From: JAPOUP01 sp026708635
Lineage (GTDB): Bacteria; Pseudomonadota; Alphaproteobacteria; Rhodobacterales; Rhodobacteraceae
Reading direction: 5' to 3'
Length of the DNA: 64,000 nucleotides
NCBI GenBank assembly: GCA_965200115.1
Contig: OZ241336.1
Coordinates: 3,038,001 to 3,102,000, forward strand
This document shows positions 27,701 to 35,968 of this stretch, one piece after another. The translations under genes were made by a program, and so were the position numbers. The first letter of the stretch is position 1. Each line of letters starts with the position of its first letter. A model generated the notes under the pieces. That model had not been told where the DNA came from. It saw only the letters and a list, made by a program, of their open reading frames with translations, and did no database searches.

Positions 27701-27977
27701 CGACCATTTGCGTCGCTATGCCCGCATGATCGGTTCCGGGCTGCCATAGCGTGTCGAAACCGCGCATTCTGTGCCAGCGCACCAGGATATCCTGAAGCGT
27801 GTTGTTGAAAGCGTGACCCATATGTAGGCTGCCGGTGACGTTCGGTGGCGGGATCATGACGCAGAAGGTTTCGCTTCGGGACGCGTTCGCACCGGCCCTG
27901 AACGCGCCCGCGTTTTCCCAGGCGCGATATATTCTGGGCTCCGCCTCTTTGGCGTTGAAGGTTTTTCCCTTCAGCAT
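24744..27977 (-). CDS. valS: Valyl-tRNA synthetase
   Basis: Charges tRNA-Val. The 1077-residue protein has the class I HIGH motif as HMGH at residues 52-55 (PPPNVTGSLHMGHAFNN), the WQPGTDHAGIATQ segment, the editing domain, the KMSKS motif in KKMSKSLGNVLDPLD, an anticodon-binding domain, and a C-terminal coiled coil (ERLEKSLSRLEKELAGLKGRL) that contacts tRNA. Long insertions around residues 330-370 and 510-570 make it longer than E. coli ValS, as in other alphaproteobacteria. Confidence 0.97.
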   Translation of the reverse strand: MLKGKTFNAKEAEPRIYRAWENAGAFRAGANASRSETFCVMIPPPNVTGSLHMGHAFNNTLQDILVRWHRMRGFDTLWQPGTDHAGIATQMVVERELAEEGTTSRNELGRERFIERVWRQKTRSRGNIIGQLKRLGASCDWSREAFTMGGAPGDPDADSGAPNFHDAVIQVFVDLYHKGLIYRGKRLVNWDPHFETAISDLEVENIETPGHMWHFKYPLADGETYLYVEKDAGGNVVLEERRDYISIATTRPETMLGDGAVAVHPSDERYAPIVGKLCEIPVGPKGHRRLIPIIADEYPDPAFGSGAVKITGAHDFNDYAVAKRASIPCYRLMDTRARMRRDGAPYADAAALALSVAKGERALTETETDRVNLVPDDLRGLDRYEAREKVVRQITDEGLAVMVPDGNGNAVPMVETKRIMMPTGDRSKTVVEPMLTDQWFVDADRIVGPAIEAVRAGETAILPEADRKVYFHWLENIEPWCISRQLWWGHRIPVWYGFGLSDESLPYNTGADAPPDREALSRQLSERAPPEADERHCAAGFDSVKERFRAALEALSTPLRHARVIEVADRDEAIGAIVDGLADYGAGGDPAKLIYPVWRDPDVLDTWFSSGLWPLGTLGWPGDTDALRKYFPTSVLVTGFDIIFFWVARMMMMQFAVAGQKPFHTVYVHALVRDENGKKMSKSLGNVLDPLDLVDEYGADAVRFTLAAMAAMGRDLRLSTKRIAGYRNFGTKLWNAVRFAEMNGAFDKAAIDFRRNAIPEPTAAAYIGFRTPERRGDNDAGIGTLSGQERESLGGFLRQLHPADRWIVGETAKAREEIDRALSGFRFNDAANAIHAFVWGKVCDWYVEFSKPLLNSGHAETALRTRAVMGWVMDQCLILLHPIMPFITEELWQTTADREKALIHADWPSYTASMIVDDVADREMNWVIALIEAIRSARAQMHVPAGLRVPMIQLDLDRAGRTAWNNNETLIKRLARIDSIREADESPKGSITIAVEGGTFCLPLSDIIDVAAERERLEKSLSRLEKELAGLKGRLSNKNFLDSAPGDVIDGTRQNATVKEDETAALKDALRRLSAID

Positions 27978-28321
27978 GGTGTCTCGTTTCGTGGTCCGGG
28001 CCTGCGCGATGTCTAACGGAGTGGATCCGTAAGTGGAAGCTGGAATCGGTGTCGGTGCGCCGCGGTGCCGTGACCGCCGCGGGCGTCGGTGTTCTCCGTT
28101 CCCTGATACCCGGGATTCCCGGGGCAGGCACAGGGTGAGGGAACCTGTGCCGGCGCACGGAAGACGTCCGTGTCCTTACCCGGCTCCACCCATGACAATC
28201 CAACCACGAAAGGAACGTTCCAAGGGGATCGTCTTAACTTTACGTGCAGGGTTGGATATCGTTCGGGGATTGTCTTCGGCATCAATGGCTGTAGTGAAGT
28301 TTTTGGATAGGGAGACGCTGG
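27978..28321. other. Divergent promoter region of valS
   Basis: No gene seen. I looked for a tRNA-like or T-box leader before valS and found none. A GC-rich half adjoins valS and an AT-richer half (TCTTAACTTTACGTGC near 28230) adjoins the small downstream gene. Confidence 0.4.
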
Positions 28322-28600
28322 ATGGAGCGGGAACAGGCCGAGATTGTGGCGCTGAAGGCGCTGGCATGGATCGCCGGCGACCGCGAACTTCTGTCCGTAT
28401 TTCTTGGTTCGACGGGGTCATATGCGGAAGATCTGCGCGGGCAGGCCGGTGATCCGGCTTTCATGGTCTCGGTTCTGGATTTTCTTGTAAGGGAAGATGC
28501 CTGGATCGTCGCGTTCTGTAACGCGGAGGACTTGCCGTACGAAACGCCCATGCTGGCTCGGCGCGCCCTTCCGGGTGGTTCGGATATTCATTGGACGTGA
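28322..28600 (+). CDS. DUF3572 family protein
   Basis: A 92-residue helical protein matching the DUF3572 family of alphaproteobacteria: EIVALKALAWIAGDRELLSVFL, LRGQAGDPAFMVSVLDFLV and AFCNAEDLPYETPMLARRALPGG. Function is unknown. A GGAG-like site precedes the ATG. It stands alone between valS and the sugar transporter genes. Confidence 0.85.
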   Translation: MEREQAEIVALKALAWIAGDRELLSVFLGSTGSYAEDLRGQAGDPAFMVSVLDFLVREDAWIVAFCNAEDLPYETPMLARRALPGGSDIHWT

Positions 28601-28702
28601 CGCCGGCGGGTCTTCTTGCATAGGCATTCAAGCGATGCTAACCCGCCCAGACGACGGGGCGGTATAAGTCCCGGTCATGTTGTCAGAGGAGAGACAAACG
28701 AA

Positions 28703-29617
28703 ATGAGGAACACCTTCATCGCGGCTACCGCCGCATTGCTCGTGGCTGGCACGGTCGCGGCGCAGGAGCGCTACGTAATGATCACGCACACGCAGGGAAC
28801 GGATCCGTTCTGGCCCGTGGTCGAAAAGGGTGGGCGCGACGCGGCGGCCGCCATCGGTGCCACACTTGAATACAATTTCGACGCGTCCGGCGACATGGCC
28901 GGCATGGCCAAGCTTATCGAGGCCGCGGCCGCGAGCGAGCCTGATGGCATTATTGTCTCGCTTCCCGATGCCGCCGCGCTTGGTCCCGCGATCAAGGCCG
29001 CCGTTGACGCCGGCATTCCCGTCGTGACGATGAATTCCGGCCTCGAGTCCTCAAAGGAACTTGGTGCGCTGATGCATGTGGGCCAGCCCGAGTTTGACGC
29101 CGGCATGGCCGCTGGCGGACGCGCGAAGGCTGAAGGCGTCACCAAGGGCCTTTGCCTGAACCAGGAAGCTTTCAACACCGCGCTGGTTGATCGCTGCTCG
29201 GGCTATTTCGAGGCGCTTGGCGCGGAACTGAATATGATCGACGTGTCGAACGACCCGGCTCAGATCGAGACCCGGACGGCCGCCGCGCTTGAGGCTGACC
29301 AGTCGATCGACGGCGTGCTCGCTGTCGGGCCACATGTCTGCGAGGCCGCCAACCGCGCCGTCAAGGACGTCGGTGCCGACGTTCATCTCGCATGCTTCGA
29401 CCTGAGCCCCGGTGTCATGGACATGATCTCGGCCGGTGACGCCGCGTTCACCATAGACCAGCAGCAGCGTCTGCAGGGCTATATGCCCGTTATCGTGCTG
29501 CACCTCTACAACAACCACGCAGGCCTACTTCCCGGCGCGAACATTCCGTCCGGCCCCGGGTTTGTGGATGCCTCGAACGCTGAGTCCGTGAAAGCGTTGG
29601 CGGGCGTTGACCGCTAG
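28703..29617 (+). CDS. Sugar ABC transporter periplasmic substrate-binding protein
   Basis: A 304-residue secreted binding protein of the ribose/fructose (Peripla_BP_4) class. The signal peptide MRNTFIAATAALLVAGTVAAQ ends at an AQ|E-like junction (quoted sections are the first 21 residues in two parts: MRNTFIAATAALL and VAGTVAAQ). It has FWPVVEKGGRDAAAAIGATLEYNF and PDGIIVSLPDAAALGPAIKAA. The ATG at 28703 has a strong purine-rich ribosome site. It is the first gene of a three-gene CUT2 operon; sequence does not reveal the sugar. Confidence 0.92.
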   Translation: MRNTFIAATAALLVAGTVAAQERYVMITHTQGTDPFWPVVEKGGRDAAAAIGATLEYNFDASGDMAGMAKLIEAAAASEPDGIIVSLPDAAALGPAIKAAVDAGIPVVTMNSGLESSKELGALMHVGQPEFDAGMAAGGRAKAEGVTKGLCLNQEAFNTALVDRCSGYFEALGAELNMIDVSNDPAQIETRTAAALEADQSIDGVLAVGPHVCEAANRAVKDVGADVHLACFDLSPGVMDMISAGDAAFTIDQQQRLQGYMPVIVLHLYNNHAGLLPGANIPSGPGFVDASNAESVKALAGVDR

Positions 29618-29638
29618 GCGGTGCGACCCCATGGCATT

Positions 29639-29671
29639 CGCGCGGGCGGGATCAGGATTCTCGCCCGCGCG
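29639..29671 (+). other. Strong stem-loop between binding-protein and permease genes
   Basis: CGCGCGGGCG and CGCCCGCGCG form a perfect ten-pair stem around a 13-base loop, 21 bp after the binding-protein stop, without a T-run. Such stems commonly protect the 5' message and keep binding protein in excess over the permease. Confidence 0.7.
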
Positions 29672-29719
29672 CCAACGCGAGGCAATGTGAGGGACACGAG
29701 GTGCGGGGCGGGGGTCTAA

Positions 29720-30838
29720 ATGGACGTGATCGAGCGTAGCGAGAGCGACAGGCTTCGTCAGGAGAACTGGATTCAGCGGACGGTTCGGCGTCCCGAAATC
29801 GGTGCCTTCATGGTCATGGCGGTGATCATCGTGGCGCTCTACTTCGCGTCCGACGGACGGGCGTTCAACGCCCTTGGAGTCAAGAACAACGTGGCGATCA
29901 TCGCGCAGTTCGGTATCATCGCGACCGGTGCGGCGCTGCTGATGATCGCGGGCGAATTCGACCTTTCAATCGGCTCGATGATCGGGTTCGCCGGAATGTC
30001 CATGGCAATGATGCTCAAGTGGGGCCTGCCGTTCGGTCTTGGCGAGGCGACGCCCTTCGCGGCGTTTGCGGTGACGCTGGCAATGACGCTGACGCTTGGC
30101 TGGATCATCGGCAACATTGTCGTTCGATCGGGATTGTCGAGCTTTATCGTCACGCTTGGATTCCTGTTCTTCCTGCGCGGCACGACCGAGGTATCGTTCC
30201 GTCTGATCAACAAGTCGACCCAGATCTCCGGCTTGCCGGACTACAAGGAAACGAGCTGGTTCGCGGATCTCATGGGCGGCGAGGTGTTCGGCTGGTTCTA
30301 CGACGCGTGGTTCTGGCTCGGAGGTAATCTCAACCGGAAGGGTGAGCAGTGGGTCACCGGCTTCGACGCGAGATTCCTCTGGTGGATACTGATCGCCGGC
30401 GTGGCATGGCTCATCCTTAGCCGAACTCAGCTTGGCAACTGGATATTCGCCACGGGTGACGACAAGGAAGCCGCCCGCGCGAACGGCGTTCCCGTGAACA
30501 AAGTGAAGATCGGTCTGTTCATGTTCACCGCCTTCTGCGCGACCATCTTCGCGGCCTGTCAGGTCTTCGACACGAACACGTCGGATGCGGCGAAGGGCAA
30601 CCTCAAGGAGCTCGAGGCGATCGCGATCGCGGTTGTCGGCGGCACGTTGATGACGGGAGGTTTCGGATCGGTTCTCGGCGTTATATTCGGCGCCGTCACG
30701 GTGGGTCTCGTGGCGAACGCCGTGTTCTTCATTCCATGGATCGATGGTAGCTGGTTCAGGGTTTTCGTGGGAACGGTGCTGCTCGCGGCCGTCTTCGCTA
30801 ACGAACGTATCCGCAAACGGATCACGGGAGGGATCTGA
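29720..30838 (+). CDS. Sugar ABC transporter permease (CUT2 family)
   Basis: A 372-residue inner-membrane permease with about eight to ten hydrophobic spans. The family signature GAALLMIAGEFDLSIGSMIGF is split here as GAALLMIAGEFDL and SIGSMIGF; GLSSFIVTLGFLFFLRGTTE and VVGGTLMTGGFGSVLGVIFG follow. A non-membrane insertion of about 60 residues (about 165-225) contains LPDYKETSWFADLMG and the Trp-rich region, longer than in RbsC. It pairs with the ATPase four bases downstream. Confidence 0.93.
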   Translation: MDVIERSESDRLRQENWIQRTVRRPEIGAFMVMAVIIVALYFASDGRAFNALGVKNNVAIIAQFGIIATGAALLMIAGEFDLSIGSMIGFAGMSMAMMLKWGLPFGLGEATPFAAFAVTLAMTLTLGWIIGNIVVRSGLSSFIVTLGFLFFLRGTTEVSFRLINKSTQISGLPDYKETSWFADLMGGEVFGWFYDAWFWLGGNLNRKGEQWVTGFDARFLWWILIAGVAWLILSRTQLGNWIFATGDDKEAARANGVPVNKVKIGLFMFTAFCATIFAACQVFDTNTSDAAKGNLKELEAIAIAVVGGTLMTGGFGSVLGVIFGAVTVGLVANAVFFIPWIDGSWFRVFVGTVLLAAVFANERIRKRITGGI

Positions 30839-30841
30839 GGC

Positions 30842-31615
30842 GTGGCGGGACAGCCTTATATGCGGGTGGAGAATCTCGTCAAGAGGTTCGGCCCGTTCAC
30901 CGCTCTCGCCGGGGTCAGCCTGGAGATCTTTCCTGGTGAGGTGCACGCGCTTTTGGGCGACAACGGCGCGGGCAAGTCCACCTTGATCAAGATCCTGGCT
31001 GGCGTTCACCGCGCGAGCGAGGGCCAGATCTACGTTGAGGGGCGGCCCGTCACCTTCCGCAGCCCGCGTGACGCGACCGCCGCCGGCATCGGTACGGTAT
31101 ACCAGGATCTCGCGCTCAACCAGCTTATGAGCGTGACGCGCAACTTTTTCATGGGCCGCGAGATCAAGAACCGTCTCGGGGTCCTTAAAATGGATGAAAT
31201 GGACAGGATCGCTCATGACGAGATGCTGAAGATCGGAATCGATTTTTCCGACCCGACGCAGGCCGTGGGCACGATGTCGGGAGGCCAGCGACAGACGCTC
31301 GCGATCGCCCGGGCGATCTATTTCGGGGCCAAGGTCCTGATCCTGGACGAGCCCACGTCGGCGCTCGGCCAGAAGCAGCAGATGGGAGTCCTGAAGACCA
31401 TCAAGAAGGTTCGCAAGCGGGGCGACATCGCGATCATCTTCATCACGCATAACGAGATTCATTCACGGCTTGTCGCCGACCGATACACTTTCCTGGCTCT
31501 CGGCAAGGTCATCGGAGCCGGAACGCGGGACTCTCTCGAGCACGGTGAAATCCGGCGTCTCATGGCTGGTGGCGCGGAGATGGCTGATCTTGAGCAGGAA
31601 CTCGAATCCGTCTGA
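30842..31615 (+). CDS. Sugar ABC transporter ATP-binding protein, single-domain FrcA type
   Basis: A 257-residue ATPase (GTG start, three bases after the permease stop) powering the CUT2 importer. Walker A GDNGAGKST, Q-loop VYQDLALNQLMSV, signature MSGGQRQTLAIARAI, Walker B VLILDEPTSALGQKQQ and switch FITHNEIHS are present. It has one ATPase domain rather than the tandem pair of RbsA/XylG, like FrcA of Sinorhizobium. The FrcA resemblance does not prove fructose as substrate. Confidence 0.93.
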   Translation: MAGQPYMRVENLVKRFGPFTALAGVSLEIFPGEVHALLGDNGAGKSTLIKILAGVHRASEGQIYVEGRPVTFRSPRDATAAGIGTVYQDLALNQLMSVTRNFFMGREIKNRLGVLKMDEMDRIAHDEMLKIGIDFSDPTQAVGTMSGGQRQTLAIARAIYFGAKVLILDEPTSALGQKQQMGVLKTIKKVRKRGDIAIIFITHNEIHSRLVADRYTFLALGKVIGAGTRDSLEHGEIRRLMAGGAEMADLEQELESV

Positions 31616-32202
31616 CGCCGTTTCCCGGGTTGCGGACGGCCGTGCGGCGGTGGTTTCCCTGAATGGCCAGACAACCGGCTTAGCCGGCGTCGGTGGTGCC
31701 TCACGAACCTGATGGGTTTACCGCGTATTTTGACCGTCCCGGTTGTTGGCAGGACCGACTGTGGGGATGCCGCCGCGCGGCCTCGGACGCGCGGGCAAGG
31801 TGCGAAGAGCATGTCGATCTCTGGAAATGGATCTGGCCTGAACTGACTGAAGCCAGGTGCCGCTTCTGTCTGTCAACCATGAGCGAACCGCCGGGCGGAC
31901 GGTCACGAACGGGTCCTGAGATCTGAGACACTGGAGCCGCATATCCTTCATGCGGCGCGAAGGCGGGGTGGGGGTCGACCGATCCACCTGGCCCCGAATT
32001 GTTCAGGTTATCGCCGAGCCCAACTCAAAACGGGTTCATGAAAGGCGTTCCACCATCGGTGGGTTGCGGATATGTGCGGTGATCGAGAGCTGGCGGTCCC
32101 GTAAGGTATGGATGGTAGAGCGTCGGTTCCGTCATGGCTTTCAATGTCAACAGTCGCGGCTGCGCCGTCAATTTAGGGTATGGTGTGGTGTGGGAGAAAA
32201 CG
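31616..32202. other. Intergenic stretch with one hairpin
   Basis: No supported gene. GCCGCAT/ATGCGGC around a seven-base loop at 31936-31956 is a clean hairpin without a T-run. The part nearest the HAD gene is AT-richer and contains GGTATGGTG-type sequence that may be promoter. Confidence 0.4.
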
Positions 32203-32904
32203 ATGAATGAGCCGATACTCGGGGTTCTGTTTGACAAGGACGGTACGCTGTTCGACTTCGACGCGACGTGGAATGGCTGGGCGGAGATGACGCTGAGGGA
32301 TCTTGCCGGAAACGACGATTCCGAGGCGCGGGCGCTGGGTGAGCTGATCGGGTTCGATCTTGGCGCGGGGAGGTATGCGCCGGACAGCGCGGCGGTCGCG
32401 GGCACGCCCCAGGACATCGTCCGCCTTTTGTCGCCGGGACTGCCGGGCATGGATCCCGATGAACTGCGCGTACGCCTCGACGCCAGCGCCGCGCGTGTTT
32501 CCCTGGTGGAAGCGGCCCCGCTCGAGCGGGTCATGGCCGAACTCGTTGCGATGGGGTTTTCCCTAGGAGTGGCGACGAATGACGCCGAAGCGGTGGCGAG
32601 AGCGCATCTTTCCGCCGCCGGTGTCGAAGGGGTTTTCGATTTCGTCGCGGGCTATGACAGCGGCTTCGGAGCCAAGCCGACGCCGGGAATGTGTCTGGCG
32701 TTCGCCGCGGCGACCGGGATTTCGCCCTCAAACGCCCTTATGGTGGGGGACAGCGTCACGGACCTGCTGGCGGGGCGTGCCGCCGGAATGCGGACCGTCG
32801 CGGTTCTCACCGGGCGCGCCCGGGAGACGGATCTGGCCCGGCTGGCGTCAGCCGTGCTCCCGCATATAGGCTATCTACCGGACTGGATCGCTGAACAGGG
32901 CTGA
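32203..32904 (+). CDS. HAD-family hydrolase, phosphoglycolate phosphatase-like
   Basis: A 233-residue haloacid-dehalogenase phosphatase. Motif I is LFDKDGTLFDFDATW (nucleophile Asp11, Lys12 in place of the common Leu/Met, Asp13); motif II is in VATNDAEA; motif III/IV are Lys in FGAKPTPGM and GDSVTDLLAGRAAGM. It resembles Gph-type phosphatases acting on small phosphorylated metabolites; the substrate is not fixed. The ATG at 32203 has GGGAG upstream. Confidence 0.9.
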   Translation: MNEPILGVLFDKDGTLFDFDATWNGWAEMTLRDLAGNDDSEARALGELIGFDLGAGRYAPDSAAVAGTPQDIVRLLSPGLPGMDPDELRVRLDASAARVSLVEAAPLERVMAELVAMGFSLGVATNDAEAVARAHLSAAGVEGVFDFVAGYDSGFGAKPTPGMCLAFAAATGISPSNALMVGDSVTDLLAGRAAGMRTVAVLTGRARETDLARLASAVLPHIGYLPDWIAEQG

Positions 32905-33591
32905 CGGGGACGGTTGGCGCAGTCCCGCGGAGTTCATCCCGGTGTTGGATCGCCGGAGGGCGGATTGACCGCAAGTTCCGGAAGTTCGTGATGGATTGCG
33001 AGTGTCCGCGGATGCTTCAGTGGTACTTCGAATCCCGTATACGGGTTGCCGGCGGGACCGGCTCGCGCTTGGGGCGATGCGGTAGGATGGCGGTTCCGGG
33101 CACTTTTCGGAAACCGGCATAATGGGGAGGGATACGGGACCGCTGTCCACCGACCATTTGTCTCGGGCCGGCGAAATTACGGGGCTTGGTCGCCCGCCAG
33201 CGGAATCCGGACCGCGGAGAGAGCGAACCTGGTGGTGAGGAAAATCCCGGGGGATTTCTGGCCGCCACCTATGGATGACGCGATCCGTGAGGAACCGGTC
33301 GAATTCCCCGCCGGGCGCGGGCGGGAGGGTGGCGCTCCGACCGATTGCTGAAGTGCGGCGGCCGGTCGCCACGCCAGTGCCATGTCCGGCCGCCCGGAGC
33401 GTGGCGTGGCGTTCGGCGTTGAGATGTCTCCGGGGATTCCGGCGGGACCGTGGACCGCGTTCCCCCCGGACGGACATGCCCGGAAGGGTCGGCGCGTCGG
33501 ACGGCTGACGGGCCGAAGCTGCGCCTTAACCTTGGCATCCGTGTCATGCTATCCTATCCCTGAACCGGACCCAGCGCCTGAAAGGTATCCT
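32905..33591. other. Intergenic stretch, nothing recognised
   Basis: Nearly 690 bp without a supported gene. Long frames on both strands look like high-GC artefacts with Arg/Pro/Gly-rich products. No RNA gene, terminator or mobile-element end was found. Confidence 0.4.
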
Positions 33592-34008
33592 ATGGACTAC
33601 GATTCCAACAACATATTTGCCAGGATTCTTCGTGGAGAGCTTCCTTGCGTAGAGCTTTACGAGGATGAGGGAACTTACGCGTTCATGGATATCATGCCTC
33701 GGGCTGACGGCCACCATCTGGTAATCCCCAAGACGGCCGCCCGAAACATCCTGGATGCCTCGCGGGACCAACTCACGGCCTGCATGCATACCGTTCAGAA
33801 GCTGTCCCGAGCGGCGGTCAGGGCTTTCAATGCCGATGGGGTGACACTCCAGCAGTTCAGTGAGGCGGCCGGTGGGCAGGAAGTGTTCCATCTGCATTTC
33901 CACATTCTTCCGAGGCGTGATGGTGTCGAACTGCGACCACCCGGAATCATGGCGGACACGGCTGTGCTAAGAGAGCAGGCCACGCGGATAGTCGACGCGT
34001 TGAATTGA
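33592..34008 (+). CDS. HIT family nucleotide hydrolase/transferase
   Basis: A 138-residue histidine-triad protein. It begins SNNIFARILRGELPCVELYEDE, has FMDIMPRADGHHLVIPK and the HIT motif HLHFHILP with His100, His102 and His104, the middle of which lies in the active triad. Members hydrolyse AMP-lysine-like phosphoramidates or dinucleotides. AAAGG precedes the ATG at 33592. Stands alone. Confidence 0.93.
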   Translation: MDYDSNNIFARILRGELPCVELYEDEGTYAFMDIMPRADGHHLVIPKTAARNILDASRDQLTACMHTVQKLSRAAVRAFNADGVTLQQFSEAAGGQEVFHLHFHILPRRDGVELRPPGIMADTAVLREQATRIVDALN

Positions 34009-34639
34009 TGGTTCCGGACAGCATGCTGGCGGGGTGTGTCGCTTGCATAACGGATTGCGAAGTCCGTCCCGGGAAATGGCGGTCTTAAAGGATTCCCGTC
34101 CACGAAGGTCCCGCGGAGGACGGGCCGCCAGAGCCGTCGCCCCTTCATGTCCGCGACGGTCTCCAGCTTCAGCGGGCGCGGCTCCGCGAGCGCCGCGGCG
34201 GTCTCCGTTCCAGTGTCCGAGGCGAAGGCCCTGGCCGGCCTGTCGATGGCCTTCATGTCGCGGACGCTGTCCTCCCGCCTCGGCGGCAGCCTGAGGATGT
34301 CGTGGCCTCAAGCGTCCCGGCATGCCTAGGCAGGCCCCGACCCTGTGCGATCCCTTCGCCTGTCCATGGGCCGCCCCCGCATTTGCCTGACGCCATCAGG
34401 CGAATCGGCGGCCGCCTGTCAGGTGGTTTTCGGAGAAAAGTCGCCGACGCGGAAATGCCACGCCCTGTCAACGGGTTGCGCGACGAAAGAATATAACCCG
34501 TCAAGCCGCAAATCTATCCGAATGCCATTGGGTGGCGGCCGGGCGCGAGCCGCATGCCTGTTGACGTTCGCTTCGATTGATGCACTTATTGCATTGAACG
34601 TCCTTGATTCAATCGAGCGCATCCGATTCGGAGGTAGCC
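34009..34639. other. Gene-poor stretch before the HTH/PIN module
   Basis: No intact gene. A minus-strand frame at about 34060-34300 reads protein-like (RREDSVRDMKAIDRPARAF, then KLETVADMKGRRLWRPVLRG) but starts and ends without gene signals; it may be a relic I cannot name. The promoter of the HTH gene lies at the right end. Confidence 0.35.
34593..34613. promoter_or_regulatory. Candidate operator of the HTH/PIN module
   Basis: ATTGAA and TTCAAT form an inverted repeat with a nine-base spacer, 27 bp before the HTH gene start. Autoregulation by the antitoxin is usual, so this is a plausible site. Confidence 0.4.
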
Positions 34640-35098
34640 ATGAACATGCCGGCTTACAGGCAGCTCCCGCCCACGCCGCGGGACGCGGAGATCGCGCGAT
34701 GCACCTACGAGGCCCTTTCTCCCTACGGTGGGATGGACCGGCCGCTGAAGCTGCGCGTCCTGGACCGGGAACAGGCGATCGACCTCCCGGCTGGCGCGGT
34801 CGACTTGCTCGTCCATGTGCTGGAGGCGATGGCCGAGGGGCAGGGCGTCACGCTGATCCCGGAGAGCGCTGAACTGACGACGGTCCAGGCGGCCGACGTG
34901 CTGAACGTGTCCCGTCCCTACCTAATCAAGCTGCTTGACCGGAAGGCGATCCCGCACCGGAAGGTCGGCAGGCATCGCCGCATTCGCATGGAAGATGTCA
35001 TGGCCTACAAGCATGCCATCGACCGCGAGCGCCAGGAGGCGCTCGCGGAGTTGACCCGTGAAGCCCAGGTCCAGGACATGGGATATGGCTCCCGGTGA
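34640..35098 (+). CDS. Excisionase-type HTH antitoxin of a PIN toxin module
   Basis: A 152-residue protein with a C-terminal DNA-binding domain of the excisionase/MerR-like fold: LTTVQAADVLNVSRPYLIKLLDRKAIPHRKVGRHRRI, given here in its parts TTVQAADVLNVSRPYLIKL and KVGRHRRIRMEDVMAYK. The N-terminal half is not a known domain to me. GGAGG precedes the ATG at 34640. Its TGA overlaps the GTG of the PIN-domain gene (GTGA), the usual arrangement for this antitoxin plus VapC50-like toxin pair. With the toxin broken, it may now serve only as an orphan repressor. Confidence 0.85.
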   Translation: MNMPAYRQLPPTPRDAEIARCTYEALSPYGGMDRPLKLRVLDREQAIDLPAGAVDLLVHVLEAMAEGQGVTLIPESAELTTVQAADVLNVSRPYLIKLLDRKAIPHRKVGRHRRIRMEDVMAYKHAIDRERQEALAELTREAQVQDMGYGSR

Positions 35099-35664
35099 CC
35101 GGCCTAACGGCCCTCCTCGACGCCAACATTCTCTAACCCGCACCCGTGCGAGACATTTTTCTGGAACTGGCCGCTGGCGATCTTTTCCGGGCGAAGTGGA
35201 GCGCTGACATCCATCGCGAGTGGGTCGACGCCCTGCTCCGCAACGAACCGCACCGTGATCGGGCGGCGCTCGACCGCACCCGCGACCTCATGGACCGGGC
35301 GACACGGGATTGCCTGGTTGCGGGATACGAGACGCTGATTCCCACCCTACAGCTTCGCGACCCCGACGACCGTCATGTTCTGGCCGCTGCGATTGTCGGC
35401 CGCTGCGATGCGATCGTCACGTTCAACCTGCGGGACTTTCCCGAAGCCGCGCTCACGCCTTACGGCATCGAGGTCTGGCACCCCGACAGGTTTCTCACCG
35501 ATCACCTCGATCTGAGGCCGGATCCCTTCCACGAGGCGGTGCGCAAGATACGAACGCGGCTAATCGCGCCGCCCGTTTCCGTCGATGACTATCTCGCCAC
35601 CCTCGCTGGCCTCGGACTTGTCGTGACCGCCGACGAGCTAGGGAAATTTTCCGACCGGATCTAA
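35095..35664 (+). pseudogene. PIN-domain toxin (VapC50-like) broken by a nonsense codon
   Basis: From the GTG overlapping the antitoxin stop, the frame reads ..TALLDANIL, then TAA at 35134-35136, then PAPVRDIFLELAAG and on to the end without further stops. PIN proteins of this group normally read LDAN(V/I)LYPAP, so a Tyr codon (TAT/TAC) has become TAA. Downstream regions are intact: DPDDRHVLAAAIVGRCDAIVTF with the acidic cluster, and the VapC50-type C-terminal segment (DPFHEAVRKIRTRL, SVDDYLATLAGLGL). Re-initiation at GTG 35146 would lose the first catalytic Asp. One substitution therefore disabled the toxin. Confidence 0.85.
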
Positions 35665-35968
35665 ACTCATTAACAGGGCGTTCAATCCTTCTAGGGTATC
35701 CCAATGAAACATGTTTATTGCGTCGAGGGGCACCGGGATATGCTGCAGGCGCAAAACCGCGTGACGCTCAACACGGATGTCAGGGATCAATGGGTATTGC
35801 CCGTGGAGAATGTTCATTTCGGACGGTTCGCGATTCAGCACCGTGGCGCTGGCGATCCGCCAGCTGGACCGCATCGCCCGGGAGATGCGCGCCGGCAGCA
35901 TTTGATCGTCGGAATCGAGGTCGTCGGGTGGTGAATGTCACCCAGCGGAAACCGAATGGAGGGAAAGA
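35665..35968. other. Intergenic stretch, possible relics only
   Basis: No intact gene. One plus frame ends FSTVALAIRQLDRIAREMRAG (quoted in part) and looks protein-like but has no start of its own. The promoter of the dehydrogenase operon should lie near the right end. Confidence 0.35.

Noticed and set aside
16931..28596. The 15-base word GATATTCATTGGACG occurs near 16931 and near 28582
   Set aside because: A match of this length is expected by chance a couple of times in 64 kb, flanks differ, and neither copy abuts a mobile element.
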